Below, piece by piece: positions 45,604 to 60,600 of a stretch of DNA of 64,000 bases. The stretch is from Nematostella vectensis (taxonomy: Eukaryota; Cnidaria; Anthozoa; Actiniaria; Edwardsiidae). The stretch lies in assembly GCF_932526225.1 (NCBI RefSeq), contig NC_064036.1, forward strand, positions 14,439,181 to 14,503,180, in the 5' to 3' direction. Both the position numbers and the translations under genes were made by a program. The stretch's first letter is position 1, and each line of letters opens with the position of its first letter. The notes beneath the pieces were generated by a model. The model saw only the letters and a list, made by a program, of their open reading frames with translations, searched no databases and was not told the DNA's origin.

Positions 45604-48600
45604 GTAGGTGCGGTTCGATAGCTATTTTGAAAGTCTGTTTTCTGCGCGGTTCACAACATTCTCAACAAGGCTCAATGCTCGTCATTTCAAGAGTTATGTA
45701 ACCAGCCAGTGGTTAATGTCTTTCTTGCTTTGTACGGGACTTGCCGATACACTAAAATCCCGGGTTTTGATTGTTTTTTATTCTTATGTAATCAAGTGGT
45801 TAAAGTATAAAAAGTGTTCACTTATCTCTCTCTCCTCGCTTGTCTTGTCTCGTGTTTTTCACTCACGCTTTGCTCCCTCTCTATGTCACACACTCCCTCT
45901 CATATTACAATCATGGAATCAAAAGACTATTCACAATTTGTCACACGCTGGCACCAAATCAGTTCTGGTCAGCTTGTGACTGAGACTAATCTTGCAAGCT
46001 GCTAGAAAAGGTGAATTCATTTATGATTTTCGTAAAATTGCGATTAGAAGTGTATAGGGTATCATGTTTTCACAACCTGCATTTAATAATTCGTAAAAGT
46101 TGCATTGCAAGTTGCAGAAATGCAGTTTATTGATTGATATTTTACTATTGTCGGACTGTTTCGTAATCCAAGCGATATCTAGTTGGGGATGTTGATCTGG
46201 TCCTTACCTGAAAGTTTTACTACTAGATATATTTATACGCACTGCAAAAGGGGAGCCCCACACCTATTAATGTTCGTATCTATAGGAACAACAGAAACAG
46301 TTAAAAGCAGTCTGTTAGATATCCAAGAGCTGTTATAAAAATATGTGAAACTTCAACAAGTGTGTTGAACTATCTATAAATCCTGTAATTTCAAATCAAA
46401 CGTAGGCCTCAGTACCCAGGCCTTTGGACGGATAATTAGTGTCTAATATTACCTGCAGTATATACAGTTGATATCAGCTAAAATCTTTCTTCTTTTTTAT
46501 GGCCGAGCACGTTTGCCGAATAATGTTTTGCTTTCAACAAAGTAAGATAAATATACTTTGAATTATTTTTCATGGAATGAATGCACCAAGATTGAACTAA
46601 TGGTAATGGTGTAACAACTCTTTTTGGAATGTAGGCCCATAAACGGTAAAAAGATTTCTTCTAGAAAATGTAAGGACAAACAGAAGGTTTGGAACAGATG
46701 TGAATGACGTCATTGCAAATTTGACAATTTGGGGTGAACAAAAACTTGAGGCATCTGACGACTAACGGAGTTCCAAATATTGTAATGACTAATGAAGCCA
46801 TCAATAACGTCATCGTTGTGGAATTAAAGCTTTCCTGCTGATGTTATTTTCATCTTGTAATATTTTTGCCTGTATGTCATATCTACAATCAATAATTATT
46901 TATATATACTCGAAACGAGTCCTATTTCAAAAGACTTTGAAATCTCCGGATTTTCTTGCCTATTTAATTTTAAGTATTTATGATATATTTTTGTAAATAA
47001 TAACTGACTCAGCATAAAGTATTATTCCATTTTCTTCAAACACAGCGATTGATATTTGGTCGAATTCTATAAAAATAAATAGGGTTTGCCTTTGCCTTAC
47101 ACTGTAGATTAAAACCTAAAATCACCCTTTACCCAAAGTTAATACGACCTTATTATCGATTGTAACAGCCACTTCGATAATAACGTCATCTAGCAGTGTG
47201 GCGCCATCTACAACAGACTCCAGTAGTGTGACACCATCTACAACATCGAAATTATCTAGCAGTGTGTCTTTATCTACAACATCGACATCATCTAGTAGTG
47301 AGTCACCATCTACAACACCGACATCATCAAGCAGTGTGACACCATCTACAACATCGACATCATCTAGCAGTGTGACAACATCTACAACATCGACATCATC
47401 TAGCAGTGGGTCACCATCTACAACATCGACATCATCTAGCAGTGGGTCACCATCTACAACATCGACATCATCTAGCAGTGTGACACCATCCACAACATCG
47501 ACATCATCTAGCAGTGTGACACCATCTACAACATCGACATCATCCAGCAGTGGGTCACCATCTACAACACCGACATCATCAAGCAGTGTGACACCATCTA
47601 CATCATCGACATCATCTGGAAGTGTGACACCATCTACAACATCAACATCATCTATTAGTGTGACACCATCTACATCATCGACATCATCTAGCAGTGTGTC
47701 TTCATCTACAACATCGACATCATCTAGCAGTGTGACACCATCTACAACATCAACATCGTCTAGCAGTGTGACACCATCTACAACATCAACATCATCTAGC
47801 AGTGGGTCACCATCTACAACATCGACATCATCTAGCAGTGTGACACCATCTACAACATCGACATCATCTAGCAGTGTGACACCATCTACAACATCAACAT
47901 CGTCTAGCAGTGTGACACCATCTACAACATCAACATCATCTAGCAGTGGATCACCATCTACAACATCAACATCGTCTAGCAGTGGGTCACCATCTACAAC
48001 ATCGACATCGTCCAGCAGTGGGTCACCGTCTACAACATCGACATCATCTAGCAGTGTGACACAATCTACAACATCGACATCATCTAGCAGTGTTACACCA
48101 TCTACAACATCGACATCATCTAGCAGTGTGTCACCATCTACAACATCGACATCATCTAGCAGTGTGTCACCATCTACAACATCAACATCATCCAGCAATG
48201 TGACACCATCTACAACATTGACGTCATCTAGCAGTGGGTCACCATCTACAACATCGACATCGTCAAGCAGTTTGTCACCGTCTACAACATCGGCATCATC
48301 TAGCAGTGTTACACCATCTACAACATCGACATCATCTAGCAGTGTGACACCACCTACAACATCGACATCATCTAGTAGTGTGACACCATCTACAACATTG
48401 ACATCGTCCAGCAGTGGGTCACCATCTACAACATCGACATCATCAAGTAGTGTGACACCATCTACAACACCGACATCATCTAGCAGTATGACACCATCTA
48501 CAACATCGACATCGTCCAGCATTGGGTCGCCATCTTCAACATCGACATCATCTAGCAGTGTGGCACCATCTACAACATCAACATCGTCTAGCAGTGTGAC

Positions 48601-51600
48601 ACCATCTACAACATCAACATCATCTAGCAGTGGGTCACCACCTACAACATCGACATCATCTAGCAGTGTGACACCATCTACAACATCGACATCGTCCAGC
48701 ATTGGGTCGCCATCTACAACACCGACATCATCTAGCAGTGTGGCACCATCTACAACATCAACATCGTCTAGCAGTGTGACACCATCTACAACATCAACAT
48801 CATCTAGCAGTGGGTCACCATCTACAACATCGACATCATCTAGCAGTGTGACACTATCTACAACATCAACACCGTCTAGCAGTGTGACACCACCTACAAC
48901 ATCGACATCATCTAGCAGTGTGACACCATCGACATCATCTAGCAGTGTGACACTATCTACAACATCAACATCGTCTAGCAGTGTGACACCATCTACAATA
49001 TCGACATCATCTAGCAGTGTGACACCATCTACAACATCGACATCCTCTAGCAGTCCAACATCTTCCACAACATCGACATCATCTAGTAGTGTGTCACCAT
49101 CTACAACATCGACATCATCTAGCAGTGTGTCACCATCAACAACATCGACATCATCTAGCAGTCCAACATCTTCCACAACATCGACATCATCTAGTAGTGT
49201 GACACCATCTACAACATCGACATCCTCTAGCAGTCCAACATCTTCCACAACATCGACATCATCTAGTAGTGTGTCACCATCTACAACATCGACATCTTCG
49301 AGCAGTGTGACACCATCTACAACATCGACATCGTCCAGCAGTGGGTCACCATCTACAACATTGACATCATCTAGCAGTGTGACACCATCTACAACATCGA
49401 CATCCTCTAGCAGTGTGACACCATCTACAACATCGACATCGTCTAGCAGTGGGTCACTATCTACAACATCGACATCGTCCAGCAGTGGGTCACCATCTAC
49501 AACATCGACATCATCTAGCAGTGTGACACCATCTACAACATCGACATCATCAAGCAGTGTGACACCATCTACAACACCGACATCATCTAGCAGTATGACA
49601 CCATCTACAACATCGACATCGTCCAGCATTGGGTCGCCATCTACAACACCGACATCATCTAGCAGTGTGGCACCATCTACAACATCAACATCGTCTAGCA
49701 GTGTGACACCATCTACAACATCAACATCATCTAGCAGTGGGTCACCATCTACAACATCGACATCATCTAGCAGTGTGACACTATCTACAACATCAACATC
49801 GTCTAGCAGTGTGACACCATCTACAACATCGACATCATCTAGCAGTGTGACACTATCTACAACATCAACATCGTCTAGCAGTGTGACACCATCTACAATA
49901 TCGACATCATCTAGCAGTGTGACACCATCTACAACATCGACATCCTCTAGCAGTCCAACATCTTCCACAACATCGACATCATCTAGTAGTGTGTCACCAT
50001 CTACAACATCGACATCATCTAGCAGTGTGTCACCATCAACAACATCGACATCATCTAGCAGTGTGGCACCATCTACAACATCGACATCATTTAGCAGTGT
50101 GACACCATCTACAACATCGACATCATCTAGCAGTGTGTCTTCATCTACAACATCGACATCGTCCAGCAGTGTGTCACCATCTACAACATCGACATCATCT
50201 AGCAGTGGGTCACCATCTACAACATCGACATCGTCCAGCAGTGTGACACCATCTACAACATCGACATCGTCCAGCAGTGGGTCACCATCTACAACATCGA
50301 CATCATCTAGCAGTGTGACACCATCTACAACATCGACATCCTTTAGCAGTGTGACACCATCTACAACATCGACATCGTCTAGCAGTGGGTCACTATCTAC
50401 AACATCGACATCGTCCAGCAGTGTGTCACCATCTACAACATCGACATCATCTAGCAGTGTGACACCATCTACAACATCGACATCATCAAGTAGTGTGACA
50501 CCATCTACAACACCGACATCATCTAGCAGTATGACACCATCTACAACATCGACATCGTCCAGCATTGGGTCGCCATCTACAACACCGACATCATCTAGCA
50601 GTGTGGCACCATCTACAACATCAACATCGTCTAGCAGTGTGACACCATCTACAACATCAACATCATCTAGCAGTGGGTCACCATCTACAACATCGACATC
50701 GTCCAGCATTGGGTCACCATCTACAACATCGACATCATCTAGCAGTGTGACACCATCTACAACATCAACATCCTCTAGCAGTGTGACACCATCTACAACA
50801 TCGACATCGTCTAGCAGTGGGTCACTATCTACAACATCGACATCGTCCAGCAGTGTGTCACCATCTACAACATCGACATCATCTAGCAGTGTGACATCAA
50901 CATCGTCTAGCAGTGTGACACCATCTACAACATCGACATCATCTAGCAGTGTGACACCATCGACATCATCTAGCAGTGTGACACTATCTACAACATCAAC
51001 ATCGTCTAGCAGTGTGACACCATCTACAATATCGACATCATCTAGCAGTGTGACACCATCTACAACATCGACATCCTCTAGCAGTCCAACATCTTCCACA
51101 ACATCGACATCATCTAGTAGTGTGTCACCATCTACAACATCGACATTATCTAGCAGTGTGTCACCATCTACAACATCGACATCATCTAGCAGTGTGGCAC
51201 CATCTACAACATCGACATCATCTAGCAGTGGGTCACCATCTACAACATCGACATCATCTAGCAGTCCCACATCTTCTACAACATCGACATCATCTAGCAG
51301 TGGGTCACCATCTACAACATCGACATCCTCTAGTAGTCCCACATCTTCCACAACATCGACATCGTCCAGCAGTGTGTCTTTATCTACAACATCGACATCA
51401 TCTAGCAGTGTGTCTTTATCTACATCATCGACATCATCTAGCAGTGTGTCACCATCTACAACATCGACATTATCTAGCAGTGTGTCTTTATCTACAACAT
51501 TGACATCAACTAGTATTGTGACACCATCTACAACATCGACACCGTCAACTGGCAGCTCTAATACAGAAGGTATTTGACACGGCAGGTGCCAGATACCAAA

Positions 51601-54600
51601 GTTTTGCTATGCAATTTATGCTATTGCATGAAGTTATTGTTAAGATTATTAAACACTTTAATTCACAGGATAGCTACAGCTTAGCTGAAATATTGTGATA
51701 ATATCTTTGAAAATATGAACCTGTATTTAAAATGTTAAGCTATTACCAAACAAAACGCAAATCCGCGTAAGATGACGCAAGTTTTGCTACTTGTCGTCAG
51801 CATAAATAGGAAAAACCTTGATGAAAATAAACTTGTGAATTTGCATTTTTAATGTAAAGCCTTGGACAAACAAAATGCAAGTCAGCGCATAGTTGTGTTA
51901 CGTTTTGCTACTTGTCGAAAGCATGGTGTACAGGGGCTCAAAACAGCCGACTTAAATCACATCTTTCGTTTCGTTTAGCCACTTCATGGCAATTAACGCA
52001 AGTCGAAACCTGCGACAAGTTGCGCTGACTTGCGTCTTGTTTAGCCAGCGCTTAATTCTAATAAGTTTTGCTTCGGTGGTGGTTTAATGTAACTTAATGC
52101 TTTCCCAGTTTCTAACTAGTTTTGTTTTTGTTTGTACAAAAATTCGTGCCCGACAGAAGGGGTAAATGAAATCATTTATAAATGAAACTCGACCTTCCCC
52201 TCCTCACCAACAATATCTGCAATCGTATTGATATTGATAAGATTTGATGTATTAATTCTATTTCTTTCAGTGATTGTTGAATTTGGATTAAAACTCGAAA
52301 ACTTGATGTACGAAGAAAACATGAAGAACGAAAGTTACTGCAGGGAGAAATTAAGTGGGGTAATAAATGAGGTAAGCATTTAATGGTTAATGTTTTAAAG
52401 CTTTTAGTAAGATACCAGGAATATTGAATTAAGTGATATGTATTTTATATTTATATTTATTGCAGTATCTTTTTGTTATATTTAGTATCACTTCGATTGG
52501 CTATCATGCTTCAGCAATTTGCTTTGTTTACCACATATTATGACAGGTTGAAAAGAATGGTAATACAGCGGTCAAGAAAGTGGAGTGCTTGTAAGTAAGC
52601 AATCACCCTATTTGTGATGGATCTAAGACTTGTTTTCATAAAGCTGATCTTCTGATATTCTTTTGATAATGATATTTAGGCCAGGCAGCGTTATTGCCAA
52701 CATGGAAGTAGCAGTTGCTGACGAGCAGGCAGCCAACACATTCGTACAAACAATGAATGAAACTGTGAATTCAGGTTCGATTGGAAATTTCACGGTTGAT
52801 TCGAATTACCCATTGGGGGCTAATATCACCATCAGTAAGTATCAACTTTACCCTTCGATATCACTTCCAGCCCAAAATGCTATATCAATTGCTTTCTTGT
52901 GCAGCTATAATCTGTATCGTTATAACTGCAACTCACCTTAGAGAACCTCTGTTACCACTAGTATTGCTAACAATGTTTCTTTCTCCTAACCTTTTGTATA
53001 AACAAACCCTGATTGTTTCTATTCAATTCTTAGCTAATTCTACGTCATCATCTATTATGGCATCAACGATGGCAATCACCATTTCGACAATGACATCCAC
53101 TAGCAGTGTGGCACCATCTACAACATTTACACCCACTAGCAGTCAAATATCTTCCACAACATCGACATCGTCAAGCAGTGTGTCACCATCTACAACAACG
53201 ACATCATCTAGCAGTCCCACATCTTCCACAACATCGACATCGTCCAGCAGTGTGGCACCATCGACAACATCGACATCATCTAGCAGTGTGTCACCATCTA
53301 CAACATCGACATCATCTAGCAGTGTGGCACCATCTACAACATCGACATCATCTAGCAGTGGGTCACCATCTACAACATCGACATCATCTAGCAGTCCCAC
53401 ATCTTCCACAACATCGACATCCTCCAGCAGTGTGGCACCATCGACAACATCGACATCCTCTAGCAGTCCTACATCTTCCACAACATCGACATTGTCCAGC
53501 AGTGTGTCTTTATCTACAACATCGACATCATCTATAAGTGTGTCTTTATCTACATCATCGACATCATCTAGCAGTGTGTCACCATCTACAATATCGACAT
53601 CATCTAGCAGTGTGTCTTTATCTACAACATCGACATCATCTAGCAGTGTGTCTTTATCTACAACATCGACATCATCTAGCAGTGTGTCACCATCTACAAC
53701 ATCGGCATCATCTAGCAGTGTGACACCATCTACAACATCGACATCATCAAGCAGTTTGTCACCATCTACAACATCGACATCATCTAGCAGTGTGACACCA
53801 TCTACAACATCGACATCATCTAGCAGTGTGACACCATCTACAACATCGACATTGTCAAGCAGTTTGTCACCGTCTACAACATCGACATCATCTAGCAGTG
53901 TGACACCATCGACATCATCTAGCAGTGTGACACTATCTACAACATCAACATCGTCTAGCAGTGTGACACCATCTACAATATCGACATCATCTAGCAGTGT
54001 GACACCATCTACAACATCGACATCCTCTAGCAGTCCAACATCTTCCACAACATCGACATCATCTAGTAGTGTGTCACCATCTACAACATCGACATCATCT
54101 AGCAGTGTGTCACCATCAACAACATCGACATCATCTAGCAGTGTGGCACCATCTACAACATCGACATCGTCTAGCAGTGGGTCACTATCTACAACATCGA
54201 CATCGTCCAGCAGTGGGTCACCATCTACAACATCGACATCCTCTAGCAGTGTGACACCATCTACAACATCGACATCATCTAGCAGTGTGGCACCATCTAC
54301 AACATCGACATCGTCCAGCAGTGGGTCACCATCTACAACATTGACATCATCTAGAAGTGTGACACCATCTACAACATCGACATCGTCCAGCAGTGGGTCA
54401 CCATCTACAACATCGACATCATCTAGCAGTGTGACACCATCTACAACATCGACATCATCTAGCAGTGTGACACCATCTACAACATCGACATCGTCTAGCA
54501 GTGGGTCACTATCTACAACATCGACATCGTCCAGCAGTGGGTCACCATCTACAACATCGACATCCTCTAGCAGTGTGACACCATCTACAACATCGACATC

Positions 54601-57600
54601 ATCTAGCAGTGTGGCACCATCTACAACATCGACATCGTCCAGCAGTGGGTCACCATCTACAACATCGACATCCTCTAGCAGTGTGACACCATCTACAACA
54701 TCGACATCGTCCAGCAGTGGGTCACCATCTACAACATCGACATCATCTAGCAGTGTGACACCATCTACAACATCGACATCATCTAGCAGTGTGACACCAT
54801 CTACAACATCGACATCGTCTAGCAGTGGGTCACTATCTACAACATCGACATCGTCCAGCAGTGGGTCACCATCTACAACATCGACATCATCTAGCAGTGT
54901 GACACCATCTACAACATCGACATCATCAAGCAGTGTGACACCATCTACAACACCGACATCATCTAGCAGTATGACACCATCTACAACATCGACATCGTCC
55001 AGCATTGGGTCGCCATCTACAACACCGACATCATCTAGCAGTGTGGCACCATCTACAACATCAACATCGTCTAGCAGTGTGACACCATCTACAACATCAA
55101 CATCATCTAGCAGTGGGTCACCATCTACAACATCGACATCATCTAGCAGTGTGACACTATCTACAACATCAACATCGTCTAGCAGTGTGACACCATCTAC
55201 AACATCGACATCATCTAGCAGTGTGACACCATCGACATCATCTAGCAGTGTGACACTATCTACAACATCAACATCGTCTAGCAGTGTGACACCATCTACA
55301 ATATCGACATCATCTAGCAGTGTGACACCATCTACAACATCGACATCCTCTAGCAGTCCAACATCTTCCACAACATCGACATCATCTAGTAGTGTGTCAC
55401 CATCTACAACATCGACATCATCTAGCAGTGTGTCACCATCAACAACATCGACATCATCTAGCAGTGTGGCACCATCTACAACATCGACATCATTTAGCAG
55501 TGTGACACCATCTACAACATCGACATCATCTAGCACTGTGTCTTCATCTACAACATCGACATCGTCCAGCAGTGTGTCACCATCTACAACATCGACATCA
55601 TCTAGCAGTGGGTCACCATCTACAACATCGACATCGTCCAGCAGTGTGACACCATCTACAACATCGACATCGTCCAGCAGTGGGTCACCATCTACAACAT
55701 CGACATCATCTAGCAGTGTGACACCATCTACAACATCGACATCCTCTAGCAGTGTGACACCATCTACAACATCGACATCGTCTAGCAGTGGGTCACTATC
55801 TCTAACATCGACATCGTCCAGCAGTGTGTCACCATCTACAACATCGACATCATCTAGCAGTGTGACACCATCTACAACATCGACATCATCAAGTAGTGTG
55901 ACACCATCTACAACACCGACATCATCTAGCAGTATGACACCATCTACAACATCGACATCGTCCAGCATTGGGTCGCCATCTACAACACCGACATCATCTA
56001 GCAGTGTGGCACCATCTACAACATCAACATCGTCTAGCAGTGTTACACCATCTACAACATCGACATCGTCCAGCAGTGGGTCACCATCTACAACATCGAC
56101 ATCATCTAGCAGTGTGACACCATCTACAACATCGACATCCTCTAGCAGTGTGACACCATCTACAACATCGACATCGTCTAGCAGTGGGTCACTATCTACA
56201 ACATCGACATTGTCCAGCAGTGTGTCACCATCTACAACATCGACATCATCTAGCAGTGTGACATCAACATCGTCTAGCAGTGTGACACCATCTACAACAT
56301 CGACATCATCTAGCAGTGGGACACCATCGACATCATCTAGCAGTGTGACACTATCTACAACATCAACATCGTCTAGCAGTGTGACACCATCTACAATATC
56401 GACATCATCTAGCAGTGTGACACCATCTACAACATCGACATCCTCTAGCAGTCCAACATCTTCCACAACATCGACATCATCTAGTAGTGTGTCACCATCT
56501 ACAACATCGACATCATCTAGCAGTGTGTCACCATCTACAACATCGACATCATCTAGCAGTGTGGCACCATCTACAACATCGACATCATCTAGCAGTGGGT
56601 CACCATCTACAACATCGACATATTCTAGCAGTGTGGCACCATCTACAACATCGACATATTCTAGCAGTGTGGCACCATCTACAACATCGACATCATCTAG
56701 CAGTCCCACATCTTCTACAACATCGACATCATCTAGCAGTGGGTCACCATCTACAACATCGACATCCTCTAGCAGTCCCACATCTTCCACAACATCGACA
56801 TCGTCCAGCAGTGTGTCTTTATCTACAACATCGACATCATCTAGCAGTGTGTCTTTATCTACATCATCGACATCATCTAGCAGTGTGTCACCATCTACAA
56901 CATCGACATTATCTAGCAGTGTGTCTTTATCTACAACATTGACATCAACTAGTATTGTGACACCATCTACAACATCGACACCGTCAACTGGCAGCTCTAA
57001 TACAGAAGGTATTTGACACGGCAGGTGCCAGATACCAAAGTTTTGCTATGCAATTTATGCTATTGCATGAAGTTATTGTTAAGATTATTAAACACTTTAA
57101 TTCACAGGATAGCTACAGCTTAGCTGAAATATTGTGATAATATCTTTGAAAATATGAACCTGTATTTAAAATGTTAAGCTATTACCAAACAAAACGCAAA
57201 TCCGCGTAAGATGACGCAAGTTTTGCTACTTGTCGTCAGCATAAATAAGAAAAACCTTGATGAAAATAAACTTGTGAATTTGCATTTTTAATGTAAAGCC
57301 TTGGACAAACAAAACGCAAGTCAGCGCATAGTTGTGTTACGTTTTGCTACTTGTCGAAAGCATGGTGTACAGGGGCTCAAAACAGCCGACTTAAATCACA
57401 TCTTTCGTTTCGTTTAGCCACTTCATGGCAATTAACGCAAGTCGAAACCTGCGACAAGTTGCGCTGACTTGCGTCTTGTTTAGACAGCGCTTAATTCTAA
57501 TAAGTTTTGCTTCGGTGGTGGTTTAATGTAACTTAATGCTTTCCCAGTTTCTAACTAGTTTTGTTTTTGTTTGTACAAAAATTCGTGCCCAACAGAAGGG

Positions 57601-60600
57601 GTAAATGAAATCATTTATAAATGAAACTCGACCTTCCCCTCCTCACCAACAATATCTGCAATCGTATTGATATTGATAAGATTTGATGTATTAATTCTAT
57701 TTCTTTCAGTGATTGTTGAATTTGGATTAAAACTCGAAAACTTGATGTACGAAGAAAACATGAAGAACGAAAGTTACTGCAGGGAGAAATTAAGTGGGGT
57801 AATAAATGAGGTAAGCATTTAATGGTTAATGTTTTAAAGCTTTTAGTAAGATACCAGGAATATTGAATTAAGTGATATGTATTTTATATTTATATTTATT
57901 GCAGTATCTTTTTGTTATATTTAGTATCACTTCGATTGGCTATCATGCTTCAGCAATTTGCTTTGTTTACCACATATTATGACAGGTTGAAAAGAATGGT
58001 AATACAGCGGTCAAGAAAGTGGAGTGCTTGTAAGTAAGCAATCACCCCATTTGTGATGGATCTAAGACTTGTTTTCATAAAGCTGATCTTCTGATATTCT
58101 TTTGATAATGATATTTAGGCCAGGCAGCGTTATTGCCAACATGGAAGTAGCAGTTGCTGACGAGCAGGCAGCCAACACATTCGTACAAACAATGAATGAA
58201 ACTGTGAATTCAGGTTCGATTGGAAATTTCACGGTTGATTCGAATTACCCATTGGGGGCTAATATCACCATCAGTAAGTATCAACTTTACCCTTCGATAT
58301 CACTTCCAGCCCAAAATGCTATATCAATTGCTTTCTTGTGCAGCTATAATCTGTATCGTTATAACTGCAACTCACCTTAGAGAACCTCTGTTACCACTAG
58401 TATTGCTAACAATGTTTCTTTCTCCTAACCTTTTGTATAAACAAACCCTGATTGTTTCTATTCAATTCTTAGCTAATTCTACGTCATCATCTATTATGGC
58501 ATCAACGATGGCAATCACCATTTCGACAATGACATTCACTAGCAGTGTGGCACCATCTACAACATTTACACCCACTAGCAGTCAAATATCTTCCACAACA
58601 TCGACATCGTCAAGCAGTGTGTCACAATCTACAACAACGACATCATCTAGCAGTCCCACATCTTCCACAACATCGACATCGTCCAGCAGTGTGGCACCAT
58701 CGACAACATCGACATCATCTAGCAGTGTGTCACCATCTACAACATCGACATCATCTAGCAGTGTGGCACCATCTACAACATCGACATCATCTAGCAGTCC
58801 CACATCTTCCACAACATCGACATCGTCCAGCAGTGTGGCACCATCGACAACATCGACATCCTCTAGCAGTCCTACATCTTCCACAACATCGACATTGTCC
58901 AGCAGTGTGTCTTTATCTACAACATCGACATCATCTATAAGTGTGTCTTTATCTACATCATCGACATTATCTAGCAGTGTGTCACCATCTACAACATCGA
59001 CATTGTCAAGCAGTTTGTCACCGTCTACAACATCGACATCATCTAGCAGTGTGACACCATCTACAACATCGACATCATCGAGCAGTGTGTCACCATCTAC
59101 AACATCAACATCATCTAGCAGTGTGACACCATCTACAACATCGACATCATCTGGCAGTGTGTCTCTATCTACAACATCGACATCTTCAAGCAGTTTGTCA
59201 CCGTCTACAACATCGACATCATCGAGCATTGTGACACCATCTACAACATCGACATCATCTAGCAGTGTGTCACCATCCACAACATCTACATCATCTAGCA
59301 GTGTGTCTTCATCTACAACATCGACATCAGCTAGCAGTGTATCTTCATCTACAACATCGACATCATCTAGCAGTGTGTCACCATCTACATCATCGACATC
59401 ATCCAGCAGTGTGTCACCATCTACAACATCGGCATCATCTAGCAGTGTGTCACCATCTACAACATTGATATCGTCAAGCAGTTTGTTACCTTCTACAACA
59501 TCGACATCCTCTAGCAGTCCAACATCTTCAACAACATCGACATCGTCCAGCAGTGTGGCACTATCTACAACATCGACATCCTCTAGCAGTCAAACATCTT
59601 CAACAACATCGACATCGTCCAGTAGTGTGTCATTATCAACATCGTCTAACAGTGTTTCACCATCGCCAACATCGACATCATTAAGCAGTGTGACATCATC
59701 TACAACATCGACATCATCTAGCAGTGTGTCACAATCTACAACATCAACATCATCGAGCATTGTGGTGACACCATCTACAACATCGACATATTCGAGCAGT
59801 TTGTCACTATCTACAACATCGACATCATCTAGCAGTGTGTCACCATCTACAACATCGACATCATTAAGCAGTGTGACACCGTCTACAACATCGACATCAT
59901 TGAGCAGTGTGACACCATCTACAACAACGACATCATCTAGCAGTGTTTCACCATCTACAACATCGACATCATCTAGCAGGGTGTCACCATCTACATCATC
60001 GACATCATCTAGCAGTGTGATACCATCTACAACATCGACATCATCTAGCAGTCCAACATCTTCAACAACATCGACATCGTTCAGCAGTGGGTCACCATCG
60101 ACAACATCAACATCGTCTAGCAGTGTGTCTTTATCTACAACTTCGACATCATCTAGCAGTGTGTCACCATCTACAACATCGACATCATCTAGCAGTGTGA
60201 CACCATCTACAACATCGACATCATCGAGCATTGTGACACCATCTACAACATCGACATCATCTAGCAGTGTGTCTTCATCTACAACATCGACATCATCTAG
60301 CAGTGTGACACCATCTACATTACTGACATCATCTAGCAGTATGACACCATCTACAACATCGACATCATCGAGCATTGTGATACCATCTACAACATCGACA
60401 TCATCTAGCAGTGTGTCTTCATCTACAACATCAACATCATCTAGCAGTGTGACACCATCTACAACACCGACATTATCTAGCAGTCCAACATCTTCAACAA
60501 CATCGACATCGTCTAGCAGTGTGACACCATCTACAACATCAACATCGTCTAGCAGTGTGACACCATCTACAACATCAACATCATCTAGCAGTGTGACACC

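Larger units (their letters stand above)
51570..58472 (+). repeat. Tandem duplication of a SEA plus PTS block, offset 5,439 bp
   Basis: The intron-SEA segment 51,570-53,033 is repeated at 57,009-58,472 with the same length and about six substitutions in 1.46 kb (for example AAATAGG/AAATAAG, CAAAATGC/CAAAACGC, TTTAGCC/TTTAGAC). Introns and exons are equally conserved, so the copy is recent. The neighbouring PTS arrays also share block order near their 3' ends. One unit adds about 100 SEA residues and about 1,325 PTS residues. Confidence 0.85.

Noticed and set aside
45814..46005. 63-codon frame with a hydrophobic start near the signal-peptide exon
   Set aside because: Lies in intron 1; the exon at 45,522 has the phase that joins correctly to 47,169.
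47122..51351. 1,409-codon minus-strand frame (LLDDVDVVDG repeats), and similar ones at 53,143-56,790, 58,582-59,280 and 59,590-60,375
   Set aside because: Mirror reading of the coding minisatellite; the plus strand has splice sites, SEA exons and a signal peptide in matching phase, and the minus strand has none.
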